From Peribacillus sp. FSL P2-0133 (GTDB lineage Bacteria > Bacillota > Bacilli > Bacillales > DSM-1321), in assembly GCF_037975445.1 (NCBI RefSeq), contig NZ_CP150254.1, positions 1,548,001 through 1,612,000 of the forward strand: a DNA stretch of 64,000 bases, given 5' to 3'. The translations under genes were made by a program, and so were the position numbers. The notes below the pieces were generated by a model. That model was not told the origin of the DNA, did not search any database, and worked only from the letters and a program-made list of their open reading frames with translations. This document shows positions 18,245-27,024 of this stretch, one piece after another. Position 1 is the stretch's first letter. The number at the start of each line of letters is the position of its first letter.

Positions 18245-19603
18245 GTGGCATTCCAATTTAGACTCCCTGATATCGGAGAAGGTATACACGAAGGTGAAAT
18301 AGTGAAATGGTTTGTAAAACCAGGAGATAAGATTCAAGAAGATGACGTGCTTTGCGAGGTTCAGAACGATAAGGCCGTTGTTGAAATCCCATCACCGGTG
18401 GAAGGTACCGTTGAAGAAATCCTTGTTCAAGAAGGAACGGTTGCCGTTGTTGGCGATGTACTTGTAACTTTCGATGCTCCAGGTTATGAAAATCTTCAGT
18501 TTAAAGGGGATCATGGAGAAGAAGCGAAGGCAGAAGGTGAGAAGAATACGGAGGCCCAGGTTCAAGCAACTGCTGAAGCTGGACAGGAAGTCAAGAAAGA
18601 GACTGCTCCGGTTCAAGAAAATAATGGTGTAACGGGCGCGGGATCACAACCACAAGTTGAGGCAGATCCTTCACGACGTATCATCGCCATGCCTTCTGTT
18701 AGGAAATATGCACGCGAACAAGGGGTAAATATTCGTGAGATTTCTGGTTCTGGGGATAACGGCCGCATCATGAAAGATGACATAGATGCTTTCAAAAACG
18801 GCGAAACTGCTCCACAGCAACCGGCAGCTCAAAGTGAAGCTTCACAACAAAATGATACGGAAACAACCGAAAAACAAAAAGTTTCAATTCCAGAAGGGCA
18901 ATATCCTGAAACTCGCGAAAAAATGAGCGGCATGAGAAAAGCGATCGCCAAAGCAATGGTGAAATCCAAACAGACAGCTCCGCATGTTACATTAATGGAT
19001 GAAGTCGATGTGACGCTATTGGTTGCTCACCGTAAGAAATTCAAGGAAATTGCTGCACAAAAAGGAATCAAGCTTACATTCCTACCTTATGTTGTTAAAG
19101 CGTTAACAAGTGCATTGCGTGAATTCCCTATGCTTAACACATCATTTGATGATGAGGCTAGTGAGATTATCCATAAACACTATTACAATATCGGAATTGC
19201 GGCAGACACAGACAAAGGACTGCTCGTTCCAGTTGTAAAAGATGCAGATCGTAAATCAACTTTTGCTATTTCACAAGAAATTAATGAATTAGCGACGAAA
19301 GCCCGTGACGGCAAATTGGCTCCTAACGAAATGAAAGGTGCTTCTTGCTCCATTACGAATATCGGTTCCGCAGGCGGTCAATGGTTCACACCTGTAATCA
19401 ATCATCCAGAAGTTGCCATTCTAGGGATTGGACGCATTGCCGAAAAAGCAATTGTACGCGACGGGGAAATTATCGCCGCTCCAGTTCTGGCATTATCACT
19501 GAGCTTTGATCACCGCATGATTGATGGAGCAACAGCTCAACATGCATTGAATCATATCAAAAAGTTATTGAACGACCCAGAATTATTGTTAATGGAGGCG
19601 TAA
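18245..19603 (+). CDS. pdhC: Dihydrolipoamide acetyltransferase (PDH E2)
   Basis: A 452-residue core subunit of the PDH complex. Residues 1-80 form one lipoyl domain (lysine in [14 protein letters not shown]), followed by an Ala/Gln/Glu-rich linker, a peripheral subunit-binding domain (about 140-175, [13 protein letters not shown]), a second linker and the catalytic domain from about 220 with [10 protein letters not shown] near the end. GTG 18245 lies 9 nt after GGAGG; the upstream TTG at 18236 touches the ribosome binding site and is rejected. Confidence 0.97.
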   Translation: MAFQFRLPDIGEGIHEGEIVKWFVKPGDKIQEDDVLCEVQNDKAVVEIPSPVEGTVEEILVQEGTVAVVGDVLVTFDAPGYENLQFKGDHGEEAKAEGEKNTEAQVQATAEAGQEVKKETAPVQENNGVTGAGSQPQVEADPSRRIIAMPSVRKYAREQGVNIREISGSGDNGRIMKDDIDAFKNGETAPQQPAAQSEASQQNDTETTEKQKVSIPEGQYPETREKMSGMRKAIAKAMVKSKQTAPHVTLMDEVDVTLLVAHRKKFKEIAAQKGIKLTFLPYVVKALTSALREFPMLNTSFDDEASEIIHKHYYNIGIAADTDKGLLVPVVKDADRKSTFAISQEINELATKARDGKLAPNEMKGASCSITNIGSAGGQWFTPVINHPEVAILGIGRIAEKAIVRDGEIIAAPVLALSLSFDHRMIDGATAQHALNHIKKLLNDPELLLMEA

Positions 19604-19606
19604 ACA

Positions 19607-21019
19607 ATGGTAGTAGGAGATTTTCCAATCGAAACAGATACTTTAGTGATCGGTTCAGGCCCAGGGGGATATGTTGCCGCAATTCGCGCAGCACAGCTTG
19701 GACAGAAAGTAACGGTCGTTGAAAAAGGAACAATCGGCGGAGTTTGTTTGAATGTAGGCTGTATCCCATCGAAAGCTTTAATTTCGGCTGGACACCGTTT
19801 CCATGAAGCTCAGCATTCAGAAGATATGGGTATCTTTGCAGAAAAAGTTTCTGTTGATTTTTCTAAAGTACAAGCTTGGAAAGGTTCTGTTGTTAAAAAA
19901 TTAACAGGCGGTGTAAGCAGCCTATTAAAAGGTAATAATGTTGATGTTGTAACTGGAGAAGCTTATTTCGTTGACGAAAACAGCATCCGTGTTATGAATG
20001 AAGACTCAGCCCAAACATATACATTTAAAAACGCAATCATCGCCACTGGTTCATCGCCAATCGAGATTCCGTCATTTAAATATACGAAACGTGTACTTAA
20101 TTCCACTGGTGCTCTTGCTTTGGAAGAAGTTCCAAGTTCGATCGTGGTAATCGGCGGAGGTTACATTGGAACTGAGCTTGGCGGAGCATTCGCAAGCTTC
20201 GGCACTAAAGTTACCATCCTTGAAGGTACGGAAGAAATCCTTTCTGCAGGCTTTGAAAAACAAATGGCAGCACTTGTTAAGCGTAACCTTAAAAACAAGG
20301 GTGCTGAAATTGTTACTAAAGCAAATGCTAAAGGCGTGGAAGAAACTGAAACAGGTGTAACCGTTACTTATGAAGTAAAAGGCGAAGAGAAAAAAGTTGA
20401 AGCCGATTACGTTTTAGTAACAGTTGGACGTCGTCCAAATACGGCAGAGATCGGCCTGGAGCAAGTCGGAATCAAAATGACTGATCGTGGTTTGATCGAA
20501 ACGGATAAACAATGCCGTACTAGCGTAAAAAACATTTACGCAATCGGTGATATCGTTTCTGGACCTCAGTTGGCTCATAAAGCTTCTTATGAAGGTAAAA
20601 TTGCAGCTGAAGCCATTGCAGGACATTCATCTGAAATCGACTATCTTGCTATTCCGGCTGTTGTATTCTCTGAACCGGAACTTGCTTCTGTCGGTTATAA
20701 TGAAAAAGAAGCGAAGGAAGCTGGAATCGAAGCGCTTGCTTCTAAATTCCCATTCGCTGCAAATGGACGTGCTCTTTCTTTAAATAATACGGACGGATTT
20801 GTGAAGCTTATCACTCGCAAAGAAGACGGATTGGTTATAGGAGCACAAATTGCAGGACCAAACGCTTCTGATATGATTGCAGAACTTGGTTTGGCTATCG
20901 AAGCAGGAATGACTGCCGAAGATATCGCAATGACAATCCATGCACATCCAACTTTAGGGGAAATCACAATGGAAGCTGCTGAAGTTGCCCTTGGAACTCC
21001 TATTCACATCATCAAGTAA
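19607..21019 (+). CDS. pdhD: Dihydrolipoamide dehydrogenase (PDH E3)
   Basis: A 470-residue FAD enzyme that reoxidises dihydrolipoamide with NAD+. The FAD motif [17 protein letters not shown] is near residue 16, the redox disulfide is [15 protein letters not shown] (about 45), the NAD motif is [10 protein letters not shown] (about 182), and HAHPTLGE (about 446) supplies the catalytic His-Glu pair. Starts 3 bp after pdhC behind GGAGG. It may also serve other 2-oxoacid dehydrogenases. Confidence 0.97.
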   Translation: MVVGDFPIETDTLVIGSGPGGYVAAIRAAQLGQKVTVVEKGTIGGVCLNVGCIPSKALISAGHRFHEAQHSEDMGIFAEKVSVDFSKVQAWKGSVVKKLTGGVSSLLKGNNVDVVTGEAYFVDENSIRVMNEDSAQTYTFKNAIIATGSSPIEIPSFKYTKRVLNSTGALALEEVPSSIVVIGGGYIGTELGGAFASFGTKVTILEGTEEILSAGFEKQMAALVKRNLKNKGAEIVTKANAKGVEETETGVTVTYEVKGEEKKVEADYVLVTVGRRPNTAEIGLEQVGIKMTDRGLIETDKQCRTSVKNIYAIGDIVSGPQLAHKASYEGKIAAEAIAGHSSEIDYLAIPAVVFSEPELASVGYNEKEAKEAGIEALASKFPFAANGRALSLNNTDGFVKLITRKEDGLVIGAQIAGPNASDMIAELGLAIEAGMTAEDIAMTIHAHPTLGEITMEAAEVALGTPIHIIK

Positions 21020-21030
21020 TTGATTTTTAT

Positions 21031-21066
21031 AAAAAAGCGTACTGCCTAATGCAGTACGCTTTTTTT
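21031..21066 (+). terminator. Terminator of the pdh operon
   Basis: Perfect 15-bp stem AAAAAAGCGTACTGC/GCAGTACGCTTTTTT with a 5-nt loop. Confidence 0.95.
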
Positions 21067-21304
21067 GTTTGCCAGATATACAAATATGAAGGATGACTCC
21101 CCAGTCATGATTTTCTTCACGCTTGTTAAATGAAAAGGGTAAAAAGGGCATAAGCTATAAAAGGACTTCTTACTTTTTTCCTTGAAAGGGTTTGAAAAAG
21201 GTAATAAAGGATAAAAAAATAAGATGAGCGATATGTTAAAGGAATATTTTTTGCCAATAAAAAGATCATGGCTGATATATTCATATCAAAATGGGGTGGA
21301 TCAC

Positions 21305-21553
21305 TTGAAAAATTATCTGGTAATCCTCTTTCAACTAATCGTTTGGAGTGGGTATACATTAGTTGAATGGCTGTCTGTTAACGATCGTTTCGTTTTCAAA
21401 GTATTCATGTTTCTGGTCTTTTCCTATCTAGCCATTTACATTGGTAAAATGATTTTAAAATCCAATAGGCGAACAATGCTTGTTACCGTGATAAGTCTAT
21501 TATGCTACGGTATTTTGCAAATCCTTTTGGAAATGCTAGTACCCGTTTATTGA
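21305..21553 (+). CDS. Small integral membrane protein, unknown
   Basis: An 82-residue protein with about three hydrophobic helices (NYLVILFQLIVW, VFMFLVFSYLAIYIG, VISLLCYGILQILLEM) joined by short charged loops; no family recognised. The TTG at 21305 is preferred because GGGGTGGA lies 4-5 nt upstream, and the segment before it in the open frame (from ATG 21224) is not hydrophobic and overlaps a probable leader. It sits between pdhD and the deacetylase gene, 44 bp before the latter, so the two may be co-transcribed. Confidence 0.5.
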   Translation: MKNYLVILFQLIVWSGYTLVEWLSVNDRFVFKVFMFLVFSYLAIYIGKMILKSNRRTMLVTVISLLCYGILQILLEMLVPVY

Positions 21554-21597
21554 ATTTTTAAGCAAGCCGCAATGACACAAGAAACCACGGAGGAACC

Positions 21598-22425
21598 ATG
21601 ATTAACAAAGGAGTAGCATTATTTACATTAATATCATTTTTATTGATGGCATGCAATGGTCCGAGTTCCAGTCGAACGGAAAATGATAATCAAAAAAGTG
21701 TGGAAACGACAACAACGGTCCAAGATGAAAGCCAGCAAGAGAAAGATCTGAAAAACGAAACGTCAAAAACAATTGTCGATGGGCATGTAAAGGCAGAATA
21801 TCGGGTGGACAAAGAATATTGGTCATTTAAACCAATTGGGGATGCAAATCCGAAAGTTGTGCTGTTAACATTTGATGATACACCTGATAAATATTCTCTG
21901 AAAATCGCCCAGACGCTGAAGCGCCTTGAAGTACCTGCGATTTTTTTCGTGAACGGTCACTTTCTTGGAAATGATGAAAATAAAGCGGAGCTAAAAGAAA
22001 TTCATGAAATGGGTTTTTCTATCGGTAATCATACTTATTCCCATGTGAATTTAAAACAGTTAACCGAAAAGGAACAAGAGCGGGAAATCGTAAAATTGAA
22101 CAATTTGGTAGAAGGCATTACAGGGGTACGCCCTAAGTACTTCAGGGCGCCATTTGGATTGAATACCGAGCATTCAAAAAAAGTCGCTGAGAAAGAAAAA
22201 ATGTTGGTCATGAATTGGACATATGGATACGACTGGGAAAAAGAGTATCAGGATAAAAAAGCTTTAAGGGAGATCATGTTGAACAGCCCTTATTTAGGAA
22301 ATGGTGCGAACTTACTGATGCATGACCGGCAATGGACGAGTGAAGCCATTGAGGATATCGTGAAAGGTTTTCAAAAGAATGGTTATGAGATTCTTGATCC
22401 AAAGTTAATTGAAACGCCTGCATGA
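21598..22425 (+). CDS. Polysaccharide deacetylase lipoprotein (NodB domain)
   Basis: A 275-residue membrane-anchored enzyme: lipoprotein signal with lipobox LLMAC (Cys about residue 19), a Ser/Thr/Gln-rich linker, then a NodB domain from about residue 85. Motifs are TFDDTPD (metal/catalytic aspartates), NHTYSHVNL (two metal histidines), RAPFG and LLMHD. It probably removes acetyl groups from peptidoglycan or another extracellular polysaccharide. The family TFDDGP motif here reads TFDDTP. GGAGG precedes ATG. Confidence 0.88.
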   Translation: MINKGVALFTLISFLLMACNGPSSSRTENDNQKSVETTTTVQDESQQEKDLKNETSKTIVDGHVKAEYRVDKEYWSFKPIGDANPKVVLLTFDDTPDKYSLKIAQTLKRLEVPAIFFVNGHFLGNDENKAELKEIHEMGFSIGNHTYSHVNLKQLTEKEQEREIVKLNNLVEGITGVRPKYFRAPFGLNTEHSKKVAEKEKMLVMNWTYGYDWEKEYQDKKALREIMLNSPYLGNGANLLMHDRQWTSEAIEDIVKGFQKNGYEILDPKLIETPA

Positions 22426-22456
22426 GCCAATTCCGGCTTCTGCAGGTTTTTTATTT
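22415..22456 (+). terminator. Terminator overlapping the end of the deacetylase gene
   Basis: Arms CCTGCA/TGCAGG enclose an inner GCC/GGC pair; TTTTTTATTT follows. The stem includes the last codons of the gene. Confidence 0.75.
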
Positions 22457-22885
22457 CCTTGGATAATAATACATCACCCGTTTATTGAAGAGATGTAGCT
22501 GCGCCCGTAATTTCTTTGCAAGGAACTTGCACAGTTCATTAGCTTTCCCCTTATCACCGAAAGTTGCTGTTTCAGGGAGGGTAAATTGGATATAGGATTG
22601 AATCCGCTCTGATCCGTCTTCATCCTTAACGACTTCTTGGTCAACGCCTATCAATATCATGTGATATCGATCTTCTTTGGATTGGAGATATATGGCCTTA
22701 TCTTTCATCTTTTCTGGTTCTTTCATTTCATAAGGAAATGCTTTCTTATCATAGTCCCAATCCAGTTGCTTTCCGGTTTTCGCTGTGATCATTTGATAAT
22801 AGTTCAGCAGTTCTTTCACATCTTCGATGGTTACAGTCCCTTTCACGGACTCAGGAACAAGTTTGATATAGGCATTTTCAGTCAT
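22451..22885 (-). CDS. DUF1885 family protein
   Basis: A 144-residue soluble alpha/beta protein starting MTENAYIKLVPESVKGTVTI. The opening, the segment LNYYQMITAKTGKQLDW and the C-terminal basic helix LCKFLAKKLRAQLHLFNKR match my memory of DUF1885 proteins of Bacillus and Geobacillus, for which only a structure is known. GGGGGAT precedes the start. It stands alone, convergent with the deacetylase gene. Confidence 0.65.
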   Translation of the reverse strand: MTENAYIKLVPESVKGTVTIEDVKELLNYYQMITAKTGKQLDWDYDKKAFPYEMKEPEKMKDKAIYLQSKEDRYHMILIGVDQEVVKDEDGSERIQSYIQFTLPETATFGDKGKANELCKFLAKKLRAQLHLFNKRVMYYYPRK

Positions 22886-23102
22886 GTGGATCCCCCTTAA
22901 ATCGATAGGATGTAAGATTATATTAACATTTTATGGATGTATTATATACATATCTATATGTAAATTAAAAGACGAAATTCCTTTTTCACCTTGCTATGCA
23001 AAAGCAAGAGGTGTGATGAAATGAGCTCCAGGGCCCAAAAAGGAATCGTCTAACGAACGATTGGAGTCAATTGCTTCCTACAAGAGGGTTCATTAAATGG
23101 GA
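22886..23102. other. Intergenic region upstream of DUF1885 gene and SR1
   Basis: Non-coding. It holds an unassigned hairpin CACCTTGCT/AGCAAG-GGTG at about 22988-23013 without a T-run, and should include the promoter of the minus-strand DUF1885 gene. Nothing else is recognised. Confidence 0.35.
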
Positions 23103-23127
23103 AAAAAGTATATATGTTATACTTTTT
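23103..23127. promoter_or_regulatory. Candidate CcpN operator 1 (upstream of SR1)
   Basis: The 11-mer TATGTTATACT at 23113-23123 fits the reported CcpN motif TRTGHYATAYW at every position. It is embedded in a perfect 10-bp inverted repeat AAAAAGTATA/TATACTTTTT that ends 3 bp before the SR1 -35 box. Confidence 0.6.
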
Positions 23128-23130
23128 AGC

Positions 23131-23159
23131 TTGAAATAATAAATGTGTTATATTATAAT
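23131..23159 (+). promoter_or_regulatory. SR1 promoter with CcpN operator 2
   Basis: TTGAAA at 23131-23136 and a perfect TATAAT at 23154-23159, 17 bp apart. A second full match to TRTGHYATAYW, TGTGTTATATT at 23144-23154, lies in the spacer and touches the -10 box, a place where a bound repressor would act. A cre-like sequence (AAAGCGGTTACA, within 23164-23177) lies at the start of the transcript. Confidence 0.7.
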
Positions 23160-23220
23160 TCATATAAAGCGGTTACATTACGTCATTGATGCATACAATA
23201 TAGAGGAAGGGGTTGTAAAA

Positions 23221-23346
23221 ATGGGAACTATCGTATGTCAAACTTGCAATAGCACGATTGAACATTTTGAAGATGAAAAAGTAAGTGTACTATATACACA
23301 CAATCACAACTGCCAAAGCTGTGATACAGCTGCCTCTGAAAAATAA
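23221..23346 (+). CDS. GapA-binding peptide SR1P
   Basis: A 41-residue peptide beginning MGTIVCQTCNSTIEHFEDEK, with CQTC at residues 6-9 and CQSC near residue 33. The start and the FEDEKVSVLY segment match the SR1P family, whose B. subtilis member binds glyceraldehyde-3-phosphate dehydrogenase GapA and promotes RNase J1 activity. GGAAGGGG lies about 8 nt before ATG. The HNHN insertion before the second cysteine pair differs from the B. subtilis peptide as I remember it. Confidence 0.85.
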   Translation: MGTIVCQTCNSTIEHFEDEKVSVLYTHNHNCQSCDTAASEK

Positions 23347-23380
23347 ATCGAAACAGGATTATAAGATTAATAGAATTTAA

Positions 23381-23416
23381 GGGTGTTTCAGGATTGTAAC
23401 CTGGAGCACCCTTTTT
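23381..23416 (+). terminator. SR1 terminator
   Basis: 12-bp stem GGGTGTTTCAGG/CCTGGAGCACCC (two G-U pairs in RNA), 7-nt loop, then TTTTT. Confidence 0.9.
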
Positions 23417-23479
23417 ATAGAAGTCAATGAAGCGAAAATCTTCAGTTTATCGGGAGCTACATGCTCAATAATAAAGGGG

Positions 23480-23516
23480 GCAAAAAAACCAGAGCAGCAC
23501 TTCGCTCTGGTTTGAT
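23480..23516 (-). terminator. speA terminator
   Basis: Stem AAACCAGAGC/GCTCTGGTTT; on the minus strand it is followed by TTTTTTT. Confidence 0.85.
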
Positions 23517-23524
23517 GGGATCAA

Positions 23525-24982
23525 TCAATTTTTAATGATACGTAAATATTTTATTTCTGGGTCCTCAGGGCCTTGAACAGGAAGGCCGGCCTCGATGTTT
23601 TTCCGGATGTAATTGATATTATCTTCAGTAATCAATTCACCTGGTATGAAGATTGGGATTCCAGGCGGGTAAACCATGATGAACTCAGCGCTAATTTTGC
23701 CGACAGATTCCTCAATGGGAACCACTTCGGTTTCTGCATAAAATGCTTCCCTTGGTGATAAAGCCAAGGGTGGTGTATCAGGAAGCAGGACTTCGATCTT
23801 TTCATGTTCAGCCGCCATTTCCTTAAACTCATCGGCCAAGTCTCTAAGGGCAGTAATCAGAAGGTCCGCTTCTGTTTTTGAGTCTCCAGGTGTTATCAGG
23901 CAAAGGATATTGTACAAGTCAGAAAGTTCCACTTCGATATTATGCTTTTCACGAAGCCATTTCTCAACGTCGTATCCGGTAATATTCAATTCCTTGATGG
24001 ATATGATCAATTTAGTCGGGTCATAACTAAAGGCTGCCTCACTCTCGAGAATTTCGCTGCCGACACAGTAAAGATAAGGAATCTCATTAACGGCCTCGCG
24101 GATATACCCTGCGAGATTGATTGCTTCATCAATCATTTCCCTGCCTACCGTCGCAAGTTGTCTTCTGGCCGTATCCAGGGAAGCCAGAAGGATATAGGAG
24201 GTTGAGGTGGTTGTGAGCATGCTCAATATGGCTTGAACACGATTTGCGGAAACCAATCCATTCCTTACATTTAATATGGAACTTCCCGTTAGTGAACCGC
24301 CCAGTTTATGAACACTCGTTGCAGCCATATCCGCTCCAGCTTGCATGGCTGACATCGGCAAGTCTTCATGGAAGTGTATATGGACACCATGTGCTTCATC
24401 TACCAGTACTGGGATTTTGTAGGAATGAGCAACTTCCACTATTTTTTGCAAATCAGCCGAAATGCCGAAATAGGTTGGATTGATGACAAGCAATCCTTTT
24501 GCATCGCTATGTTCCCTTAAAGTTTTTTCGACGGCATCTACGGTGATTCCGTGTGAGATGCCCAAATCTTTGTCTATTTCAGGATTGATGAAAATGGGAA
24601 CAGCTCCGGAAAACACAATGGCAGACATTACGGATTTATGTACATTCCTTGGGACGATGATTTTGTCCCCAGGTCCGCAAACTGTCATGACCATCGTCAT
24701 GATTGCTCCACTTGTTCCTTGAACGGAAAAGAATGTGTGATCCGCCCCAAAAGCTTCAGCGGCAAGATCCTGAGCTTGTTTAATGATCCCCTTTGGCTGA
24801 TGGAGATCATCGAGTGGAGCGATATTGATTAAATCTATAGATAATGCATTTTCTCCAATGAAATTACGGAAATCAGCGTCCATTCCTTTTCCTTTTTTAT
24901 GACCTGGAATATGAAATTGAACGGGATTTTTTTTTGCATGCTGCAATAAGGCAGTGTATAAGGGTGTTTCATTCTGTGACAA
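23525..24982 (-). CDS. speA: Arginine decarboxylase SpeA
   Basis: A 485-residue PLP enzyme of the Orn/Lys/Arg decarboxylase family that makes agmatine for polyamine synthesis. The PLP lysine is in TSVHKLGGS (about residue 230), with VDEAHGVH just upstream; the C-terminal domain begins about 375. The TTG at 24982 (SQNETPLYTALLQHA) matches the known N-terminus and has AAAGGGG upstream; the in-frame ATG at 25105 would add 41 residues with no family counterpart and lies almost at the transcription start. Monocistronic, as in B. subtilis. Confidence 0.88.
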   Translation of the reverse strand: MSQNETPLYTALLQHAKKNPVQFHIPGHKKGKGMDADFRNFIGENALSIDLINIAPLDDLHQPKGIIKQAQDLAAEAFGADHTFFSVQGTSGAIMTMVMTVCGPGDKIIVPRNVHKSVMSAIVFSGAVPIFINPEIDKDLGISHGITVDAVEKTLREHSDAKGLLVINPTYFGISADLQKIVEVAHSYKIPVLVDEAHGVHIHFHEDLPMSAMQAGADMAATSVHKLGGSLTGSSILNVRNGLVSANRVQAILSMLTTTSTSYILLASLDTARRQLATVGREMIDEAINLAGYIREAVNEIPYLYCVGSEILESEAAFSYDPTKLIISIKELNITGYDVEKWLREKHNIEVELSDLYNILCLITPGDSKTEADLLITALRDLADEFKEMAAEHEKIEVLLPDTPPLALSPREAFYAETEVVPIEESVGKISAEFIMVYPPGIPIFIPGELITEDNINYIRKNIEAGLPVQGPEDPEIKYLRIIKN

Positions 24983-25116
24983 TTCTTTGTGGCCCCTTTT
25001 CAATAAAATAGGTACGTAATATTTGGGAGTACATACTCCCTTTCTATTAATGATCGTATGTTTCTCCGATTCCATCGTATGGTTAGTAAACTTGTGGATA
25101 GACATAAAACATATGA

Positions 25117-25122
25117 ATTATA
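25117..25122 (-). promoter_or_regulatory. Extended -10 promoter of speA
   Basis: TATAAT on the minus strand preceded by TGC, with TAGGCA 17 bp upstream as a poor -35. The transcript would start near 25110 and have a leader of about 128 nt, which contains the perfect dyad GGGAGTA-CA-TACTCCC at 25026-25041. Confidence 0.5.
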
Positions 25123-25396
25123 GCACGTCTTATAATAAATGCCTAGAGTGACTTTAATGTCCTGACTTAAACAATTTATATATGTCTTTATTGTTAAGGG
25201 GCTCAATAAAATTATGAGCAGATTATAAATGTCCATTTTCCTAGTATTTACTGGATTTACTCAAGAATTCTTCTTTTATCAATATTGTAGGTGAGTTTAA
25301 AAATTGAACGGTTAAACAATATTTGCCATAATGAAACTAATGATTTTTGAGAGCTAAATAAACAAACCACATAAAATGAAAAGGGAGCTGAGGAGT

Positions 25397-26356
25397 TTGA
25401 AGTGGAAAACGCGTGTGACCGATTTGTTAGGTATTCAATACCCAATCGTACAAGGGGGATTGGCCCATTTAGCATATGCAGACCTGGCTGCGGCAGTTTC
25501 GAATGCAGGAGGGCTGGGGCAGGTAACGGCCATGTCCTTGGACAACCCGGAGCAACTGACAGATGAAATTAGAAAAACCAAATCATTGACGGATAAACCG
25601 TTTGGTGTGAACTTTGCAATCGGTCAGCATGGGAGACCTTATGAACACATGCTGGAAGCAGCCTTGAAAGAGGATATCGCAGCTGTTTCCGTAACCGGCG
25701 GCAACCCTGCACCATTTCTTGATTACGTCAAAGGAACCCAGGTGAAAAAACTCGTGCTTGTTGCTGCAAGAAGGCAGGCAATGAAGGCTGAACAGCTTGG
25801 GGCAGATGCGGTGATGGTAGTTGGTCAGGAGGGTGGAGGACATTTAGGCCGTGATGATATCGGAACTTCTGTGTTAATTCCTCAAGTTGTGGACTCCGTT
25901 AATATTCCAGTCATCGCATCGGGTGGTTTTGGCGATGGACGAGGTTTGATGGCAGCATTGGCACTTGGTGCCGAAGGAATCGAGATGGGAACACGATTCA
26001 TAGCAGTCAAGGAATGTGTTCATGCACATGAATTATATAAAAATGCCTTGGTTTCCGGCACAGAAAATGATACGGTTGTCATCAAGCGTTCCATTGGTGC
26101 ACCAGCAAGGGTAATTGCAAACAGCTGGACCGATAAGATCCTTGAAATAGAAAAAGAAAACGGCGGATATGAACAATTGAAGGATTACATAAGCGGAAAA
26201 GCGAATCAGCGTTATATCCATGACGGTGTCGAAGGTGAAGGCTTTGCTTGGGCTGGACAAGTGATGGGGCTGATTCATGATGTACCATCGACTGCTGAAC
26301 TATTCAGTCGGATTATCGACCAGGCGGAAGCAATTCGCTCAAAATGGGCAGACTGA
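25397..26356 (+). CDS. Nitronate monooxygenase / enoyl-ACP reductase II-like FMN protein
   Basis: A 319-residue TIM-barrel flavoprotein. YPIVQGGLAHLAYADLAAAVSNAGGLG at the start, GADAVMVVGQEGGGHLGRD (about residue 135) and the phosphate loop VIASGGFGDGRGLMAALALGAEGIEMGTRF (about 175-205) define the NMO/FabK family. I cannot separate nitronate detoxification from FabK-type activity by sequence alone. TTG 25397 has AAGGGAG 9 nt upstream; ATG 25376 has no ribosome binding site. It lies between speA and yktA and is not part of the B. subtilis order. Confidence 0.8.
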   Translation: MKWKTRVTDLLGIQYPIVQGGLAHLAYADLAAAVSNAGGLGQVTAMSLDNPEQLTDEIRKTKSLTDKPFGVNFAIGQHGRPYEHMLEAALKEDIAAVSVTGGNPAPFLDYVKGTQVKKLVLVAARRQAMKAEQLGADAVMVVGQEGGGHLGRDDIGTSVLIPQVVDSVNIPVIASGGFGDGRGLMAALALGAEGIEMGTRFIAVKECVHAHELYKNALVSGTENDTVVIKRSIGAPARVIANSWTDKILEIEKENGGYEQLKDYISGKANQRYIHDGVEGEGFAWAGQVMGLIHDVPSTAELFSRIIDQAEAIRSKWAD

Positions 26357-26413
26357 TGATGCATGGTCTGCCGGACAGCATGAAAAACTATCTAGAAGGA
26401 GCGTGTTTAGGGT

Positions 26414-26689
26414 ATGGATTATCAATATCCAATGGATCTTGATTGGTCTACTGAAGAAATCGTAGATGTGATCAAATTCTTTGAAGCTGTAGAAAAGGCT
26501 TATGAAAATAAAATACAAAAGGAAGAATTTATGAAGGCTTACCGAAGATTCAAGGAAATAGTTCCCGGTAAGGCGGATGAAAAAAAGTATACGGATGAGT
26601 TTGAATCAGTCAGCACTTATTCAGCCTATCTTGTTATTAAGAAGGCAAAAGGAATCGATGACGGGGAATGGATAAAAATGAAAAATTAA
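26414..26689 (+). CDS. yktA: UPF0223 protein YktA
   Basis: A 91-residue, mainly helical, acidic protein: MDYQYPMDLDWSTEEIVDVIKFF opens the UPF0223 family. Function unknown. AGAAGGAG precedes the start. In B. subtilis yktA is followed directly by yktB; here the trp operon with its leader lies between them. Confidence 0.9.
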   Translation: MDYQYPMDLDWSTEEIVDVIKFFEAVEKAYENKIQKEEFMKAYRRFKEIVPGKADEKKYTDEFESVSTYSAYLVIKKAKGIDDGEWIKMKN

Positions 26690-26710
26690 AAATATTTTTA
26701 GAAAACTCCA

Positions 26711-26739
26711 TTGACTTACTGAAAAGATTGTTTTAACAT
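26711..26739 (+). promoter_or_regulatory. Promoter of the trp operon
   Basis: TTGACT at 26711-26716 and TAACAT at 26734-26739 with a 17-bp spacer. Transcription would start near 26746, directly before the first T-box. Confidence 0.7.
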
Positions 26740-26745
26740 AATAAG

Positions 26746-27005
26746 CAAGAAAATGATAAAGGCAGTGACGAAGAAGAGTACCTTAATGATGTTCTGCAGA
26801 GAGCCAGTGGTTGCTGAAAACTGGTGAACGAATTTAAGCGAATGGACTTCCGAGCCCCAAACCGAAACGGATGAACGGAGTAGGCTTTGGCGATTATCTC
26901 ATCGTTAGTGGAGATAGGCATGTTAATGCCGTAAAGTGAGCTAATTTAGCTAATTAAGGTGGTACCACGGGTTCCTCGTCCTTTGGATGAGGGGCCTTTT
27001 TGCGT
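26746..27005 (+). promoter_or_regulatory. T-box riboswitch 1 (tRNA-Trp)
   Basis: The T-box consensus is AAGGTGGTACCACGG at 26956-26970, whose 3' part also pairs in the following terminator (GGTTCCTCGTCC with GGATGAGGGGCC, then TTTTT). In the Stem I region the specifier loop reads GAATGGACTTCCGAG, with TGG at 26843-26845, the codon for tryptophan. Uncharged tRNA-Trp should stabilise the antiterminator and allow read-through to the second T-box and trpE. Confidence 0.88.
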
Positions 27006-27024
27006 TTTTATGGAAATGATAATT

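Larger units (their letters stand above)
23166..23416 (+). ncRNA. sr1: SR1 dual-function small RNA
   Basis: The transcript from the promoter at 23131-23159 to the terminator at 23381-23416 is about 250 nt and contains the SR1P reading frame. In B. subtilis SR1 (205 nt, between pdhD and speA) base-pairs with ahrC mRNA and encodes SR1P, which binds GapA. Same location, promoter control and peptide support homology. Base pairing to ahrC cannot be checked here because ahrC is outside the window. Confidence 0.75.

Noticed and set aside
22988..23013. Hairpin upstream of SR1 as a terminator
   Set aside because: No T-run on either strand and no gene ending there.
25000..25236. 78-codon minus frame upstream of speA
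   Set aside because: It overlaps the speA promoter and leader, has no ribosome binding site and no domain pattern.
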